Origin: Methanomicrobiales archaeon
GTDB taxonomy: Archaea > Halobacteriota > Methanomicrobia > Methanomicrobiales > Methanospirillaceae
Assembly (NCBI GenBank): GCA_022841205.1
Contig: JALHCK010000007.1
Coordinates: 1-64,000, forward strand
Length of the DNA stretch: 64,000 nt
Reading direction: 5' to 3'
Both the position numbers and the translations under genes were made by a program. The notes under the pieces were generated by a model, which was given only the letters and a program-made list of their open reading frames with translations, did no database searches and was not told where the DNA came from. This document shows positions 25,485 through 34,350 of the stretch, piece after piece. Position 1 is the stretch's first letter. The number at the start of each line of letters is the position of its first letter.

Positions 25485-26057
25485 ATGCCCACTGACGCCC
25501 CTGCATCGCCCGGACCGGGCGGGAAAGAAAAGAACGCCATCGATTTTTTCCGTGAATACGGGGAGGATATCCAGCAGGTACTCAGGAACCCCGATTCCCT
25601 GGCAGACCGGGAAGAGTGGGGGAGTTTCGAGACCCTCATCTTCCACCTCGACCGTGCCCTGGAGGCATCCGGATTCTCCAGCGAGGTCCTCCTCTTTCGC
25701 GGAATACACCATGAATATGCCCGTAACTTTCTCTTCATGCTCGACGCAGATGAAAAGACCGGTGAAGAAGGTTCCGGGCAAAGTCTTGTCCCTTACCTTA
25801 TCCGCGACCCGGGATATAACCTCTTTACCACCAATCCTTCTGAAGTCCTCAGGGAATTGCCGGCAGTTACCGGGGAACCACGGGTGATGGTAGCCTACCT
25901 GAGCAGGCCGGGCGATCACGCACTGCCGCTCGATGAAAAGGCCGGCGAAGTGCTCTATCCACGGAATACGACCTGGGTTACCACCGGAGCGACCAGCGCC
26001 GGGTTGGACGGGACGGAGGTAACCATCATCGCAATCGAGATGGCGGGAAGGAAATGA
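25485..26057 (+). CDS. Predicted ADP-ribosyltransferase-fold protein
   Basis: 190 residues. The pattern fits the R-S-E class of ADP-ribosyltransferases: LLFRG with R72, a Thr/Ser-rich strand (YNLFTTNPSE, about 111-120), and A-G-E145-VLYPR followed by a beta-strand pair ending VTIIAIEM, closely like the EVLLPRGTKF element of exoenzyme-type ARTs. The residue two before the glutamate is Ala, not Glu or Gln as in arginine- or asparagine-modifying ARTs, so its activity is uncertain. No signal peptide is present. The start is ATG 25485; the longer frame from 25362 overlaps the divergent ATPase gene. A 49-codon ORF overlaps its stop (ATGA). This is a motif-level prediction only. Confidence 0.55.
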   Translation: MPTDAPASPGPGGKEKNAIDFFREYGEDIQQVLRNPDSLADREEWGSFETLIFHLDRALEASGFSSEVLLFRGIHHEYARNFLFMLDADEKTGEEGSGQSLVPYLIRDPGYNLFTTNPSEVLRELPAVTGEPRVMVAYLSRPGDHALPLDEKAGEVLYPRNTTWVTTGATSAGLDGTEVTIIAIEMAGRK

Positions 26058-26203
26058 CCTCAAATAACAGGCTGGTATGGAGAAGGCAGGATATTGTCCT
26101 CCGGAGGGCGCCGTTCGTCCTCGATGACGACATGAAGCAGCGGGCAGGGCAGACCCTTTCCATGGCAGCCGGCAGAGCAGGCCGCAGCACAGTCAGGGAG
26201 TAA
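26054..26203 (+). CDS. Small 49-residue ORF coupled to the ART-like gene
   Basis: ATG 26054 overlaps the stop of the ART-like gene as ATGA and the frame runs 49 codons to TAA 26201-26203. The product is basic (RLVWRRQDIVLRRAP, then DDDMKQRAGQTLSM) with no recognised family. Support is limited to the coupling overlap and the purine-rich GGGAAGGAA just before the ATG. If the upstream protein is a toxin, a small coupled product could be its antidote, which is speculation. Confidence 0.4.
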   Translation: MTSNNRLVWRRQDIVLRRAPFVLDDDMKQRAGQTLSMAAGRAGRSTVRE

Positions 26204-26242
26204 CCATCCCGGTTGACGGCCTGGCCATAGGAAATGGCTCGG

Positions 26243-26650
26243 CTACCTTCTCCTCTTCACCATGCGGAGCACGTTTTTTCCCTCCCTGCGGGCATATGTG
26301 ACCTCGTCCACGCTCTTCCTGATAAGGTAGACCCCAAGCCCGCCGGGCTGCCGGTTGTTGATGTCGTTTCCCAGTATGTCAGGGGGTTTGGCGGTGAGCG
26401 GGTCAAAGGCAATCCCGTCATCGGTGATGATGACGGTTACGTCCTCCATGCATACCTGGATCGAGACGGATAGGGAACGGGCCCGGGAGTAGGAGATGAT
26501 GTTCGTGCAGGCTTCATCGACGGCAAGATGCACGCAAAAGACGATGTCTTCTGCCACCCCTCCATCCCGTAGCGCCCCCTCGACAAAGTCAGCGACAGCG
26601 GATAGCACCCCGGTCTCCGGAGAAACCGTGAGTACTGCCGGGGCATTCAT
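26243..26650 (-). CDS. RsbW/SpoIIAB-like serine kinase (HATPase_c_2)
   Basis: 135 residues with the GHKL ATP-binding fold. The N-box is in VDEACTNIISYS, the G1 box in ITDDGIAFDP, and the G2 box in GGLGVYLIRK. In bacteria such kinases bind and inhibit a sigma factor and phosphorylate a STAS partner. Archaea lack sigma factors, so the target here must be different. It is the last gene of a four-gene cassette and overlaps the phosphatase gene by four bases (ATGA). All three classical partner-switch components are encoded together. Confidence 0.9.
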   Translation of the reverse strand: MNAPAVLTVSPETGVLSAVADFVEGALRDGGVAEDIVFCVHLAVDEACTNIISYSRARSLSVSIQVCMEDVTVIITDDGIAFDPLTAKPPDILGNDINNRQPGGLGVYLIRKSVDEVTYARREGKNVLRMVKRRR

Positions 26651-28014
26651 GGGGAGGTCACCTTGACCACCATGAGCGTGATGTCATCGAACTGCGGGGT
26701 ATCTCCGGTAAATGCGGCAATCTCCTGCAGTATCCGGTCGAGAATATTCTCGGCCGGACGGGTGTGGGCGTCACGCACGATCCCCTCCAGCCGCACTGTC
26801 CCGAACTGCTCATCCCGGTCGTTGACCGCCTCGGTGACCCCGTCAGTGTAAAGAACGATGACGTCGCCGGCCGAAAGGGAGACCATCCGTTCTTCGTAGT
26901 CTGCCGAATCCAGCGCCCCGAGAGCGATGCCGGTGATGGCGAGTTCCTCGCTCGTGGCATCGGCGTGGACGAGGAGCGGCGGGTTGTGCCCCGCATTCAC
27001 GTAGGTCAGCTGGCGCTTCCGGAAGTCGAGGACGCCGAAAAAGAGGGTGATGAACATCCCCGATGCCGCATCGGCGGCGATCATTTTGTTTGAATCCCGG
27101 ATCACCTCCCACGAACGGTCGTGCCAGCCGGTATTGGCCCGGACAACGGTACGGGACAGGCTCAGGAAGAGGGCTGCGGGGACGCCCTTTCCCGATACAT
27201 CGCCGATCAGCATGGCGGAGCTGTCGCCGGAGAGCGGGATTGTGTCATAGAAGTCACCACCCACCTCGGTTGCCGGGAGAGCCTTTGCCGCAAGCTCCAT
27301 CCCTGGCAGGGTGGGAAGGGTCCGGGGAAGGAGGCTCTCCTGGATCGTCCGGGCGACCTGGAGCTCGGCTTTTTTCCGTTCGAGCTCCGCCCCGTACCGG
27401 TCCCGCTCTTCCTTTGTCCTGCGTTCAGCGATCAGGTTGCCGATGATCAGGGCAAATACCAGCATCCCTGCCGCATTCACGAGGATCATGGGGGCGGCGA
27501 CGATGGATACCAGCTCGAAGGCCTGGGAAAAGGGCTTGCTGACCAGGAGGACGATCCCCATGTGGATGCCCTCCATAATGACGGCAAAGGCGACCGCCAG
27601 CTGCCACCCGACGAACCTCCGGTGGTTGAGGAGGTAGATGGCTCCGGCGAAGAAACCGGCGAGGATCGTGGCAAGGGTGCATGCCGTGCAGGTAAAACCC
27701 CCGAGTGTCATGCGGTAGATGCCCCCGATGATCCCTGCCCCGCACCCTACGATCGGCCCGCAGGAAAGGCCGCCCACCATGGGACCGAGGTCCCTGATAT
27801 TGATCGGGGCGCCAAGGATGGAAATCCCGCTTTCGGTCCCGTAGATGGAGACCAGCCCGAAGAAAAGGGTCAGGAGGATCTGGTTTTTCCAGGTGAAAAT
27901 TCCGGAAAGCACTTCGGAAAAGTAAGTGATCCTCGTGACGAAGTAGGCAAGGATCACGATGACTGCCATCATCTGGAAGAGGACTATGAAGTAACCGAGG
28001 TATTCCGGGTTCAT
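26647..28014 (-). CDS. SpoIIE-type PP2C phosphatase with LytS-like 5TM sensor
   Basis: 455 residues. Residues 1-190 form membrane segments of the 5TMR-LYT class (GPMVGGLSCGPIVGCGAG, GGIYRMTLGG, CTLATILAGFFAGA), a small-ligand sensor seen in LytS and histidine kinases. A short coiled coil (about 195-220) leads to the SpoIIE phosphatase domain, with metal-binding EVGGDFYD, IGDVSGKG and VLYTDGVTEA. It would dephosphorylate the STAS protein in response to a membrane signal. It lies six bases after the STAS stop and overlaps the kinase gene. The domain calls are clear; the signal is unknown. Confidence 0.92.
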   Translation of the reverse strand: MNPEYLGYFIVLFQMMAVIVILAYFVTRITYFSEVLSGIFTWKNQILLTLFFGLVSIYGTESGISILGAPINIRDLGPMVGGLSCGPIVGCGAGIIGGIYRMTLGGFTCTACTLATILAGFFAGAIYLLNHRRFVGWQLAVAFAVIMEGIHMGIVLLVSKPFSQAFELVSIVAAPMILVNAAGMLVFALIIGNLIAERRTKEERDRYGAELERKKAELQVARTIQESLLPRTLPTLPGMELAAKALPATEVGGDFYDTIPLSGDSSAMLIGDVSGKGVPAALFLSLSRTVVRANTGWHDRSWEVIRDSNKMIAADAASGMFITLFFGVLDFRKRQLTYVNAGHNPPLLVHADATSEELAITGIALGALDSADYEERMVSLSAGDVIVLYTDGVTEAVNDRDEQFGTVRLEGIVRDAHTRPAENILDRILQEIAAFTGDTPQFDDITLMVVKVTSP

Positions 28015-28020
28015 GGGAGG

Positions 28021-28371
28021 TCAGGAGAAGGATGCCAGGGCCTGGCCCTCATCGTCAAAGAGCAGGAATATCCGGTCAAATCCCGTGATCGCAAAGATAT
28101 TCCTGATCTGCGGGGACATGGCTGCCAGCCGGATATCGCCGCTCCCGGACCCAAGCTTCTTTTTTGCGGCAAGCAGCACCCGGAGGCCGGCACTGCTGAT
28201 GTACTCCAGGTTCCGGGCATTGATCACGATCTTCTGCCTTCCTGCACCGAGCAGGGACAGCAGGGACGCTTCGGCATCACTGGCAGTCGTCGTATCGAGC
28301 CGGCCATCCAGGGAGACGACCGTAACATCACCAAAGATTCTCTCGGAAATGGATAAGGTCCCGCTCATCAT
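28021..28371 (-). CDS. STAS-domain anti-anti-sigma-like protein (RsbV/SpoIIAA type)
   Basis: 116 residues. The STAS core is visible as VVSLDGRLDTTTASDAEASL and VINARNLEYISSAGLRVLL; the serine in ISSAG is the usual phosphorylation site. In the bacterial scheme the unphosphorylated form captures the RsbW-like kinase. Here both the kinase and the SpoIIE phosphatase that would set its phosphorylation state are encoded immediately downstream. It has two adjacent in-frame ATGs, of which I use the first. Confident family call; the final output of the switch is unknown. Confidence 0.92.
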   Translation of the reverse strand: MMSGTLSISERIFGDVTVVSLDGRLDTTTASDAEASLLSLLGAGRQKIVINARNLEYISSAGLRVLLAAKKKLGSGSGDIRLAAMSPQIRNIFAITGFDRIFLLFDDEGQALASFS

Positions 28372-28476
28372 GCTCTAGGTGATCCAAGGCGGCATTTAAG
28401 CTTTCCTTTTCAAAAAGAAGGGTACGGGCTCTCATGTGATCCTGCCGGAATGCCCCCGCCACGATATACCACCCGC

Positions 28477-30186
28477 TTATGCGCGTTGGCGGGGGAAAAC
28501 GAGGTATAGTACATCCCGGTCATCAGGATGAACGACCAGAAACCCCCCGCTGAGGGCAGCCGACCGCTCGATGAACCGCATCCCGGGAGCCTGCCCTTCG
28601 ATGGCAGGGACGATTCCGGGGCTCCTTACGGTAATACGATAGTACCGGCCCCAGGTGCCGTAGGCGAAGGAGAGGTGCCGGCCACCGGACAGAAAACAGG
28701 TCTCGATGAGGTGGCGTACCAGCGTGGAGAAACATTCCTCGTCTGCAAGGCAGGTCTCGCCGGGGTTTCCCGAATGCGTGACGTGGAGGTCTTTTAATGG
28801 GTTCATTCCGGCGATCTGACTGATCAGCGCCTGTAGGAAAGCATCCTGGTCCTGAGCATGGAGCAGGTCTTCTTCGTACTCCGCCCCCGTGCAGGTGGAC
28901 CGGATCCTATCCCCGATGACCTGCCCGGGGGAGATTTCGGTAGCGGCCGTTTCCGGATCGTATCCCCGGAAGGTGATGGAGTAATCTTCGATTAGCCGGT
29001 TGATGCGCTGCAGGTACGAGGGATCGATGATATCCGCGATCCTGCTCTTCTCGAGGGTGTGGGAGAGCCGGGCAGCGATCTGTCCTGCCTTCAAGGCCAG
29101 GTGGATCTCTTTTTTATGCCCCGCATGGACCTCTTCTGAAAAGCGGTGAAAGTCGGACAGGATCTCCTCGATCTCACGGGCCTCGATGAGCCCCCGGATC
29201 CGGTCACCAGCACCGGCTTCGTCCAGTTCTTCAAGGACATGCACCAGGAAGAGGAGGCGGCCTGCCAGGATGGTGAACAACCGGTCAATCTCGATCATGA
29301 TATCGTCGGCAAGTGTGGCCATCATGCCGACCCTTCCGGGGCTCAACTCCCGGATCGTCCCGAGCGCCGCCGTCTCTTCGCGCATGGAGGAAAGCACCCG
29401 GAGTGCCGTCCTGCTGTCAAGCACCCTTCCGTGCCCGGGACAGCAGGTTTCCACGCCGTATACCCTGATCACGCTGAGGATGGTATCGATCGTATTTTCG
29501 AGCTCCCTTGCATCCCATCCATAGAGACCGGCGACACCGGGGTTCGTGGCAAACGGGAGGTCGCCGACAAAAAGCAGGGGTCCTGTCCTGATGCAGATGC
29601 TGTCGGGGCTGTGTCCCGGGGCAGGATAACACTCCACCGGGACCGAACCTGGCACCAGGACAGTCTGGTACCATACGTCGTGACCCTGCCCAGACGGGAT
29701 ACGGTGGTCATGCAGCGTGAACAGCCCGTCGGCGGTGTGGTACACCCTCTCCCCTGGTACGGATTCGGGGGGAGTATCGAACAGGCGCACCGTGACATCG
29801 ACCGGTTTCAACTCGTAGCCCAGGAGGTCGGCGCTTGTCGCCCGGGCGTCCTGTCCCTGCAGAGCATCTGCGCATTTCCGGTGGGCGAGGATGGTGAAAA
29901 TTTCCCGGTCCTGGAATAAGCCGGCATTCATCAGCTGCAGGCAGTGGTCCAGGTGGCTGTGGGTCAGGAACAGTAAGACCGGGCGCTTCTGCTTCGCGAG
30001 CAGGATATCGATCTCCCGGGCGAGGGCCATTCCCTGGTCCGGAAGGCCACCGGGGTCAATGAGAATGATCCGGTAGTCATCAGCCAGGAGGTAGGAATTC
30101 GATGAAACGATATTCGGTTTCCTGAGGTAGGGAAAGATCCTTGTCCCCGGGAGACCGGGGATTTCCTGCCAGGCCCTGTCTTCCAT
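28477..30186 (-). CDS. Metallo-beta-lactamase-fold sensor fused to a degenerate histidine-kinase-like module
   Basis: 569 residues. The N-terminal metallo-beta-lactamase domain (about 1-275) has the metal ligands THSHLDH, the GHSPDS histidine, a GDLPF aspartate and CCPGHG, the arrangement of ODP/flavodiiron-like or glyoxalase-type proteins. A helical stretch (about 300-400) resembles a dimerisation domain. The C-terminal 120 residues look like a GHKL ATPase fold but lack recognisable N, G1 and G2 motifs. It is the first gene of the partner-switching unit, 105 bp upstream of the STAS gene. An oxygen or redox sensor feeding the switch is plausible inference. No receiver domain is present. Confidence 0.75.
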   Translation of the reverse strand: MEDRAWQEIPGLPGTRIFPYLRKPNIVSSNSYLLADDYRIILIDPGGLPDQGMALAREIDILLAKQKRPVLLFLTHSHLDHCLQLMNAGLFQDREIFTILAHRKCADALQGQDARATSADLLGYELKPVDVTVRLFDTPPESVPGERVYHTADGLFTLHDHRIPSGQGHDVWYQTVLVPGSVPVECYPAPGHSPDSICIRTGPLLFVGDLPFATNPGVAGLYGWDARELENTIDTILSVIRVYGVETCCPGHGRVLDSRTALRVLSSMREETAALGTIRELSPGRVGMMATLADDIMIEIDRLFTILAGRLLFLVHVLEELDEAGAGDRIRGLIEAREIEEILSDFHRFSEEVHAGHKKEIHLALKAGQIAARLSHTLEKSRIADIIDPSYLQRINRLIEDYSITFRGYDPETAATEISPGQVIGDRIRSTCTGAEYEEDLLHAQDQDAFLQALISQIAGMNPLKDLHVTHSGNPGETCLADEECFSTLVRHLIETCFLSGGRHLSFAYGTWGRYYRITVRSPGIVPAIEGQAPGMRFIERSAALSGGFLVVHPDDRDVLYLVFPRQRA

Positions 30187-30615
30187 CGATTACCCTGTGA
30201 GGATTCCTGCTGTCGTTTCTTTCATCCCTGGTTCACTGCCAGGGCACCGGGCCTGCCGCTGCCCTTATGGCGAGAGTCCTTTCCTCTTGTTTTCACATCC
30301 GGGCTGTCGCTCCTACCAGTGAATGGACGACATTCCCAGATAAACCGCACGATCCCCGGCGGGGAACTGCGCAGGGGTCGTCATCCGGGACTGCCATCCG
30401 CGGGGTCATCCCCTGCCCGTTTCCAAAGGGAATGGTTACCGTCACGGTCGGAGCATTTCGGTCAGGACGTCTCCCGGGTCTCGATGGGACACCTGCCCGC
30501 TCATCATGGGGACGATCGCCAAGCCTGGACCAGGGCAGAACGGCCCGGGCCGCATTGTGTTGTCTCATTCACAACAAATTCTTTATCAGCCAGTGCTGCC
30601 AACCTTTTAGCACGA
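30187..30615. other. Divergent intergenic region, no gene; holds promoters
   Basis: Open frames here continue into the RND gene but do not look like its N-terminus. On the plus strand, ATTCTTTATC (about 30579-30588) lies roughly 30 bp before the RND start and is a TATA candidate. I see no RNA gene. Confidence 0.4.
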
Positions 30616-32856
30616 ATGATCCTCAAAAACCCGTTCGATCTCCTTGTCAGAGCGGTCACCGGCCGTCCCCGGGTGGTACTTGCGGCAGTTGCGGTACTGC
30701 TGGTCTTCGCCCTTGTCGGCACCACGCAGATCAGCATGCAGACCGGCTCGGAGACCTATATCGACAAGGAGACCGAACGGGGGATGCTCCTTGACAAGTA
30801 TTCCCGGACCTTCCAGTCCGACAACATCATGCTCATCATCGAGAGCGATGACATCCTCAACCGCGATGTCCTGGCCTATACCGACCGGCTGCACCGGGAC
30901 CTCCGGGACGAACGCTACGTGGCCAGCGTATCGGGAATCGTCGACCTCGTGAAACAGACGAGGGGCGGCACGATGCCCGGGTCGAAGGCGGAAATCACGA
31001 TGGCACTCGATGGCGTCCCTGCAGAGACCCGTGAACAATACGTCCCGTCGAACCTGATGACCATCTCGGTGATCGCCCTTGAACCGGGGCTGTCGCACGA
31101 ATCGCAGGCTGCCGTCATCAGGAACCTTGAATCCGTCATAGCTGTATCGAACCCGCCACCGGGCGTTGAAGTCACGGTCACCGGGAACGCTGCCTTCCAG
31201 CAGCAGATGATGGGAGAGATGGAGTCGTCAATGGGCCAGCTGATCCTCATCGCCATGGTACTGATGGTGGTCGCAGTCGGGGTGTTCTTCTCCCACGTGG
31301 CCTACCGCTTTCTGGCGATCGGGATCGTCGCATCGGGGCTCGTGCTCACCTTCGGGATCATGAGCCTTGCCGGGATGCAGATCAGCATGGTCGCAATCGC
31401 CGCCTTCCCGGTCCTGATCGGTATCGGGATCGATTATGCCATCCAGTTCCATTCCCGGTTCGATGAAGAAGCAAGGTCGGTTCCTCCGGTGGAAGCGGCA
31501 AGGATCACCATAAGCAGGGCCGGTCCCGCAGTGCTCTACGCGATGATCGCCACATCAATGGGTTTCCTGGCCATGATGATCTCCCCGATACCGATGCTCC
31601 GTGATTTCGGGGTGCTCTGCATCATCGGGGTGGCTTCATGCTACCTCATGGCCCTTGTAACGGTGCCAACCCTCGGGATCCTCCTCGACTATAAACCGAA
31701 ATACCCGGGCAGGGCTGACGGGAATGCAAAAGCCCACCACATCGAGAAGTACAATTCTTTCCTCGGCACCGTTGCCACCCGGGTGGCAAAGAGCGCGGTA
31801 CCGGTCCTGATCCTCTGCGGACTGGTGGCGTTCATCGGGATCCAGCTTGACCAGGAAGTCATCATCAACACCAACGAGGACTCTTTTGTCCCCCAGGACA
31901 TGCGGGCAGTCATCGACCTGAAAAAGGTGAGCAGGACAATGGGTTCCACCTCCTCGCTCCCGATCTTCGTCCGCGGCGACAACGTCCTCGATGCCCGGAC
32001 TATCTCCTGGATGTACCAGTTCCAGCAGTACGAGACCGCGAGAAACGACAAGATAACCGGTTCTGCCAGCATCGCGGATGTCCTTATGCGTTACAATGGA
32101 GGGGTGCTTCCGGCCGACAACCACGAATTGAAGGCCGTAATGGACCGGATCCCCGATGATGAACTGAAACGCTATCTCGATGGGAGCAGCGAAGCGGTCA
32201 TCGGGTTCTCAACAATTGACATGGAAAACGAGGTGGCCATGTCGATGGTCGCCGACGTGCGCCGGGATCTTGAATGGAACCCCCCTCCACCGGGCGTAAC
32301 GGCGACCGTTACCGGGATGGGAGAGATGTTCACCCACCTCATCGAGGAGATCTCGCGGAGCAAGACCATGATGACCCTTCTTGCCTTTGTCCTGATCTTT
32401 GGTTTTCTCTTCCTCGTATTCCGAAAGGTGGGCCGGGCGATAATCCCCGTCATCCCCATCATGATGATCGTCGGCTGGAACGGCCTGATAATGTGGCTGC
32501 TCGGGATAGACTATACCCCGATGACCGCGGTGCTCGGCTCGATGTCGATCGGTGTGGCATCGGAATACACCATCCTGATCATGGAACGGGTCTACGAGGA
32601 GCGGGAGCGGGGCCTCTCCCTGCTTTCGGCCATCACCCAGGGAGTCGGCCAGATCGGCACGGCCATCACCGTCTCGGGACTGACCACGGTCTTTGGTTTT
32701 GGAACGCTGATCGCATCAAGTTTCAACATGATCAGCAACTTCGGGCTCGTGACGGTGATCACGGTGGGCTTCTCGCTCATCGGGGCAATCGTGGTCATGC
32801 CGGCCATCCTCGTCCTCATCGGGCGGCTGGAGGACCGGAAGCCAGCGCCAGGGTGA
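30616..32856 (+). CDS. RND-superfamily (HAE3/MMPL-type) transporter
   Basis: 746 residues. Two halves each comprise a membrane helix, a large extracytoplasmic loop and a five-helix bundle: helix 1 near residues 20-40, the bundle around 210-360 with the IGIGIDYAIQFHSRF motif, then a second loop and a bundle near 590-745 with SIGVASEYTILIMER. This is the pattern of the HAE3 archaeal/bacterial RND family, proton-driven exporters of hydrophobic compounds such as hopanoids or lipids. ATG 30616 starts directly before the first helix; the longer frame from 30319 is not credible. It is unlinked to periplasmic adaptors, as expected in archaea. The substrate is unknown. Confidence 0.9.
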   Translation: MILKNPFDLLVRAVTGRPRVVLAAVAVLLVFALVGTTQISMQTGSETYIDKETERGMLLDKYSRTFQSDNIMLIIESDDILNRDVLAYTDRLHRDLRDERYVASVSGIVDLVKQTRGGTMPGSKAEITMALDGVPAETREQYVPSNLMTISVIALEPGLSHESQAAVIRNLESVIAVSNPPPGVEVTVTGNAAFQQQMMGEMESSMGQLILIAMVLMVVAVGVFFSHVAYRFLAIGIVASGLVLTFGIMSLAGMQISMVAIAAFPVLIGIGIDYAIQFHSRFDEEARSVPPVEAARITISRAGPAVLYAMIATSMGFLAMMISPIPMLRDFGVLCIIGVASCYLMALVTVPTLGILLDYKPKYPGRADGNAKAHHIEKYNSFLGTVATRVAKSAVPVLILCGLVAFIGIQLDQEVIINTNEDSFVPQDMRAVIDLKKVSRTMGSTSSLPIFVRGDNVLDARTISWMYQFQQYETARNDKITGSASIADVLMRYNGGVLPADNHELKAVMDRIPDDELKRYLDGSSEAVIGFSTIDMENEVAMSMVADVRRDLEWNPPPPGVTATVTGMGEMFTHLIEEISRSKTMMTLLAFVLIFGFLFLVFRKVGRAIIPVIPIMMIVGWNGLIMWLLGIDYTPMTAVLGSMSIGVASEYTILIMERVYEERERGLSLLSAITQGVGQIGTAITVSGLTTVFGFGTLIASSFNMISNFGLVTVITVGFSLIGAIVVMPAILVLIGRLEDRKPAPG

Positions 32857-32884
32857 GCGGACACTTTTTTTCCCACCACGGCAC

Positions 32885-34156
32885 ATGATCTCTTCCATGA
32901 GCAGCAGGTGTGACCTTGTCCTTTCAGATGTGACCCTCCCTGGCGGCAGGGTGGCGGATGTCTCGATCCGGGAGGGGCTCGTCCAGCATACCGGAGCGCC
33001 GCTCCCGGCAGAACAGGTCATCCCGTGCCGGGGACTGGTCGTCCTGCCCGGGGCCGTTGACATTCATGTTCACTTCCGGGGAGGCATACAGCGCGAAAAG
33101 GAAGACTGGGAGTCGGGGAGCATGAGCGCACTTGCCGGGGGAGCGACGGTTGTCGTCGATCAGCCCAACACCATCCCGCCGCTCACCACCCCCGAAGCCT
33201 TCCGGGACCGGGTTTCGGAAGCCGGTCGAATGTCTCTCTGCAGCTTTGCCATCAATGCCGGGGTGGCACAGGGAACTGACTTCGTCGCGCTCTGGCAGAA
33301 AGGGGCAGCGGCGTTTGGGGAGATCTTCGCCGCACCCTCCAGTTATGGCGAGGCCCTCTCCCCCCATACCCTCTCTTCCGCCCTATCCGCAATCGGCAGG
33401 CTCGGTGCCCCTGCCACCATCCATGCCGAGAAAGCGGGTCCGGCACAGGCCGATGATCTTGCCGGGCATGACCTGAACCGGCCGGCAGACGGTGAAGCGG
33501 AAACCGTCAGGGAGATTGCCGGGGCACACGGAGGATTCACCCGCCTCCACTTCTGCCACCTTAGCGCTGCCCGGTCGATTGCTGCGGCAGGGTCGTCATC
33601 CCTGGAAGTAACCCCGCACCACCTTTTCCTGTCAGTCGAGCAGAGCATCCCCGATGACACCCTGAGGAAGGTAAACCCCCCGATCAGGAGCGAGAAGGAA
33701 CGAAGAGATCTCTGGCACATGTGGGACCGGATCGATGTGATCGCCTCTGATCACGCACCGCATACCCTCCGGGAGAAAAATGTCCCGTTCCGCGACGCGC
33801 CTTCAGGGATTCCCGGAGTGGAGACCATGCTCCCCCTCCTAGTGGCCAGGATGAAAGAGGGTGTATTTTCCCCGGTATCGCTCATGGAGAAGACCTCCTG
33901 GCGGCCGTCCGACCTCCTCGGAATCCCCCGGGCCGGGTTCCGCCCCGGTGAACGGGCCGATTTCGCGCTTTACGGAGAGGAAATTGTGCCGGTCTCGGTC
34001 GATGACCTCCACAGCAGGGCCGGGTGGACCCCCTACGAAGGGTTTCCGGCGGTCTTCCCCTCCATTGTCATCCTGGGTGGGACTCCTGCATTCCGGGAAG
34101 GTGAGTTTTTCGAAGCGGCACCGCGCTGGTTCCCGGGAAGGGGTTATCATCCCTGA
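32885..34156 (+). CDS. pyrC: Dihydroorotase
   Basis: 423 residues. It closes carbamoyl-aspartate to dihydroorotate in pyrimidine synthesis. Zinc ligands are H61-x-H63 in VDIHVHFR, a third histidine in TIHAEK, a fourth in HFCHLS, and the aspartate in VIASDHAPHT, all as in type I dihydroorotases and related amidohydrolases. The usual bridging lysine position is not evident near residue 150, which fits the subset without carboxylated lysine. It is 28 bp after the RND gene; ATG 32885 or the ATG 12 bases later may start it. pyrE lies 6 kb away in this window, so the pathway genes are dispersed. Confidence 0.9.
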   Translation: MISSMSSRCDLVLSDVTLPGGRVADVSIREGLVQHTGAPLPAEQVIPCRGLVVLPGAVDIHVHFRGGIQREKEDWESGSMSALAGGATVVVDQPNTIPPLTTPEAFRDRVSEAGRMSLCSFAINAGVAQGTDFVALWQKGAAAFGEIFAAPSSYGEALSPHTLSSALSAIGRLGAPATIHAEKAGPAQADDLAGHDLNRPADGEAETVREIAGAHGGFTRLHFCHLSAARSIAAAGSSSLEVTPHHLFLSVEQSIPDDTLRKVNPPIRSEKERRDLWHMWDRIDVIASDHAPHTLREKNVPFRDAPSGIPGVETMLPLLVARMKEGVFSPVSLMEKTSWRPSDLLGIPRAGFRPGERADFALYGEEIVPVSVDDLHSRAGWTPYEGFPAVFPSIVILGGTPAFREGEFFEAAPRWFPGRGYHP

Positions 34157-34162
34157 CAACCC

Positions 34163-34171
34163 ATATATATA
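34163..34171 (+). promoter_or_regulatory. TATA-like ATATATATA downstream of pyrC
   Basis: A run of alternating A and T lies just after the pyrC stop. It could serve the DUF167 gene but would give a leader of about 150 nt, so the link is weak. Confidence 0.3.
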
Positions 34172-34350
34172 CGTGCCGATACAGCGCAGCCATAGGTCCC
34201 CGGGTGATCTGCTGGCGAAGACCTGGAAATGAGCTGCGGGACAACCCGGTTGTGCGACAGGCACCGCCCGGCTGAGGGTAAAAACAGGAGAGGTACGGTA
34301 TCAGCCACCGATGACCCGTGGTTGTTAAGGCCGGGCGACAGATCACGATC

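Noticed and set aside
27121..28356. A 411-codon plus-strand open frame antisense to the SpoIIE and STAS genes
   Set aside because: It is the shadow of high-GC coding sequence; its translation is low-complexity and matches no family, whereas the minus strand has full domains.
30319..30615. N-terminal extension of the RND transporter frame by 99 codons
   Set aside because: The extension has no hydrophobic or family character, and ATG 30616 directly precedes the first membrane helix.
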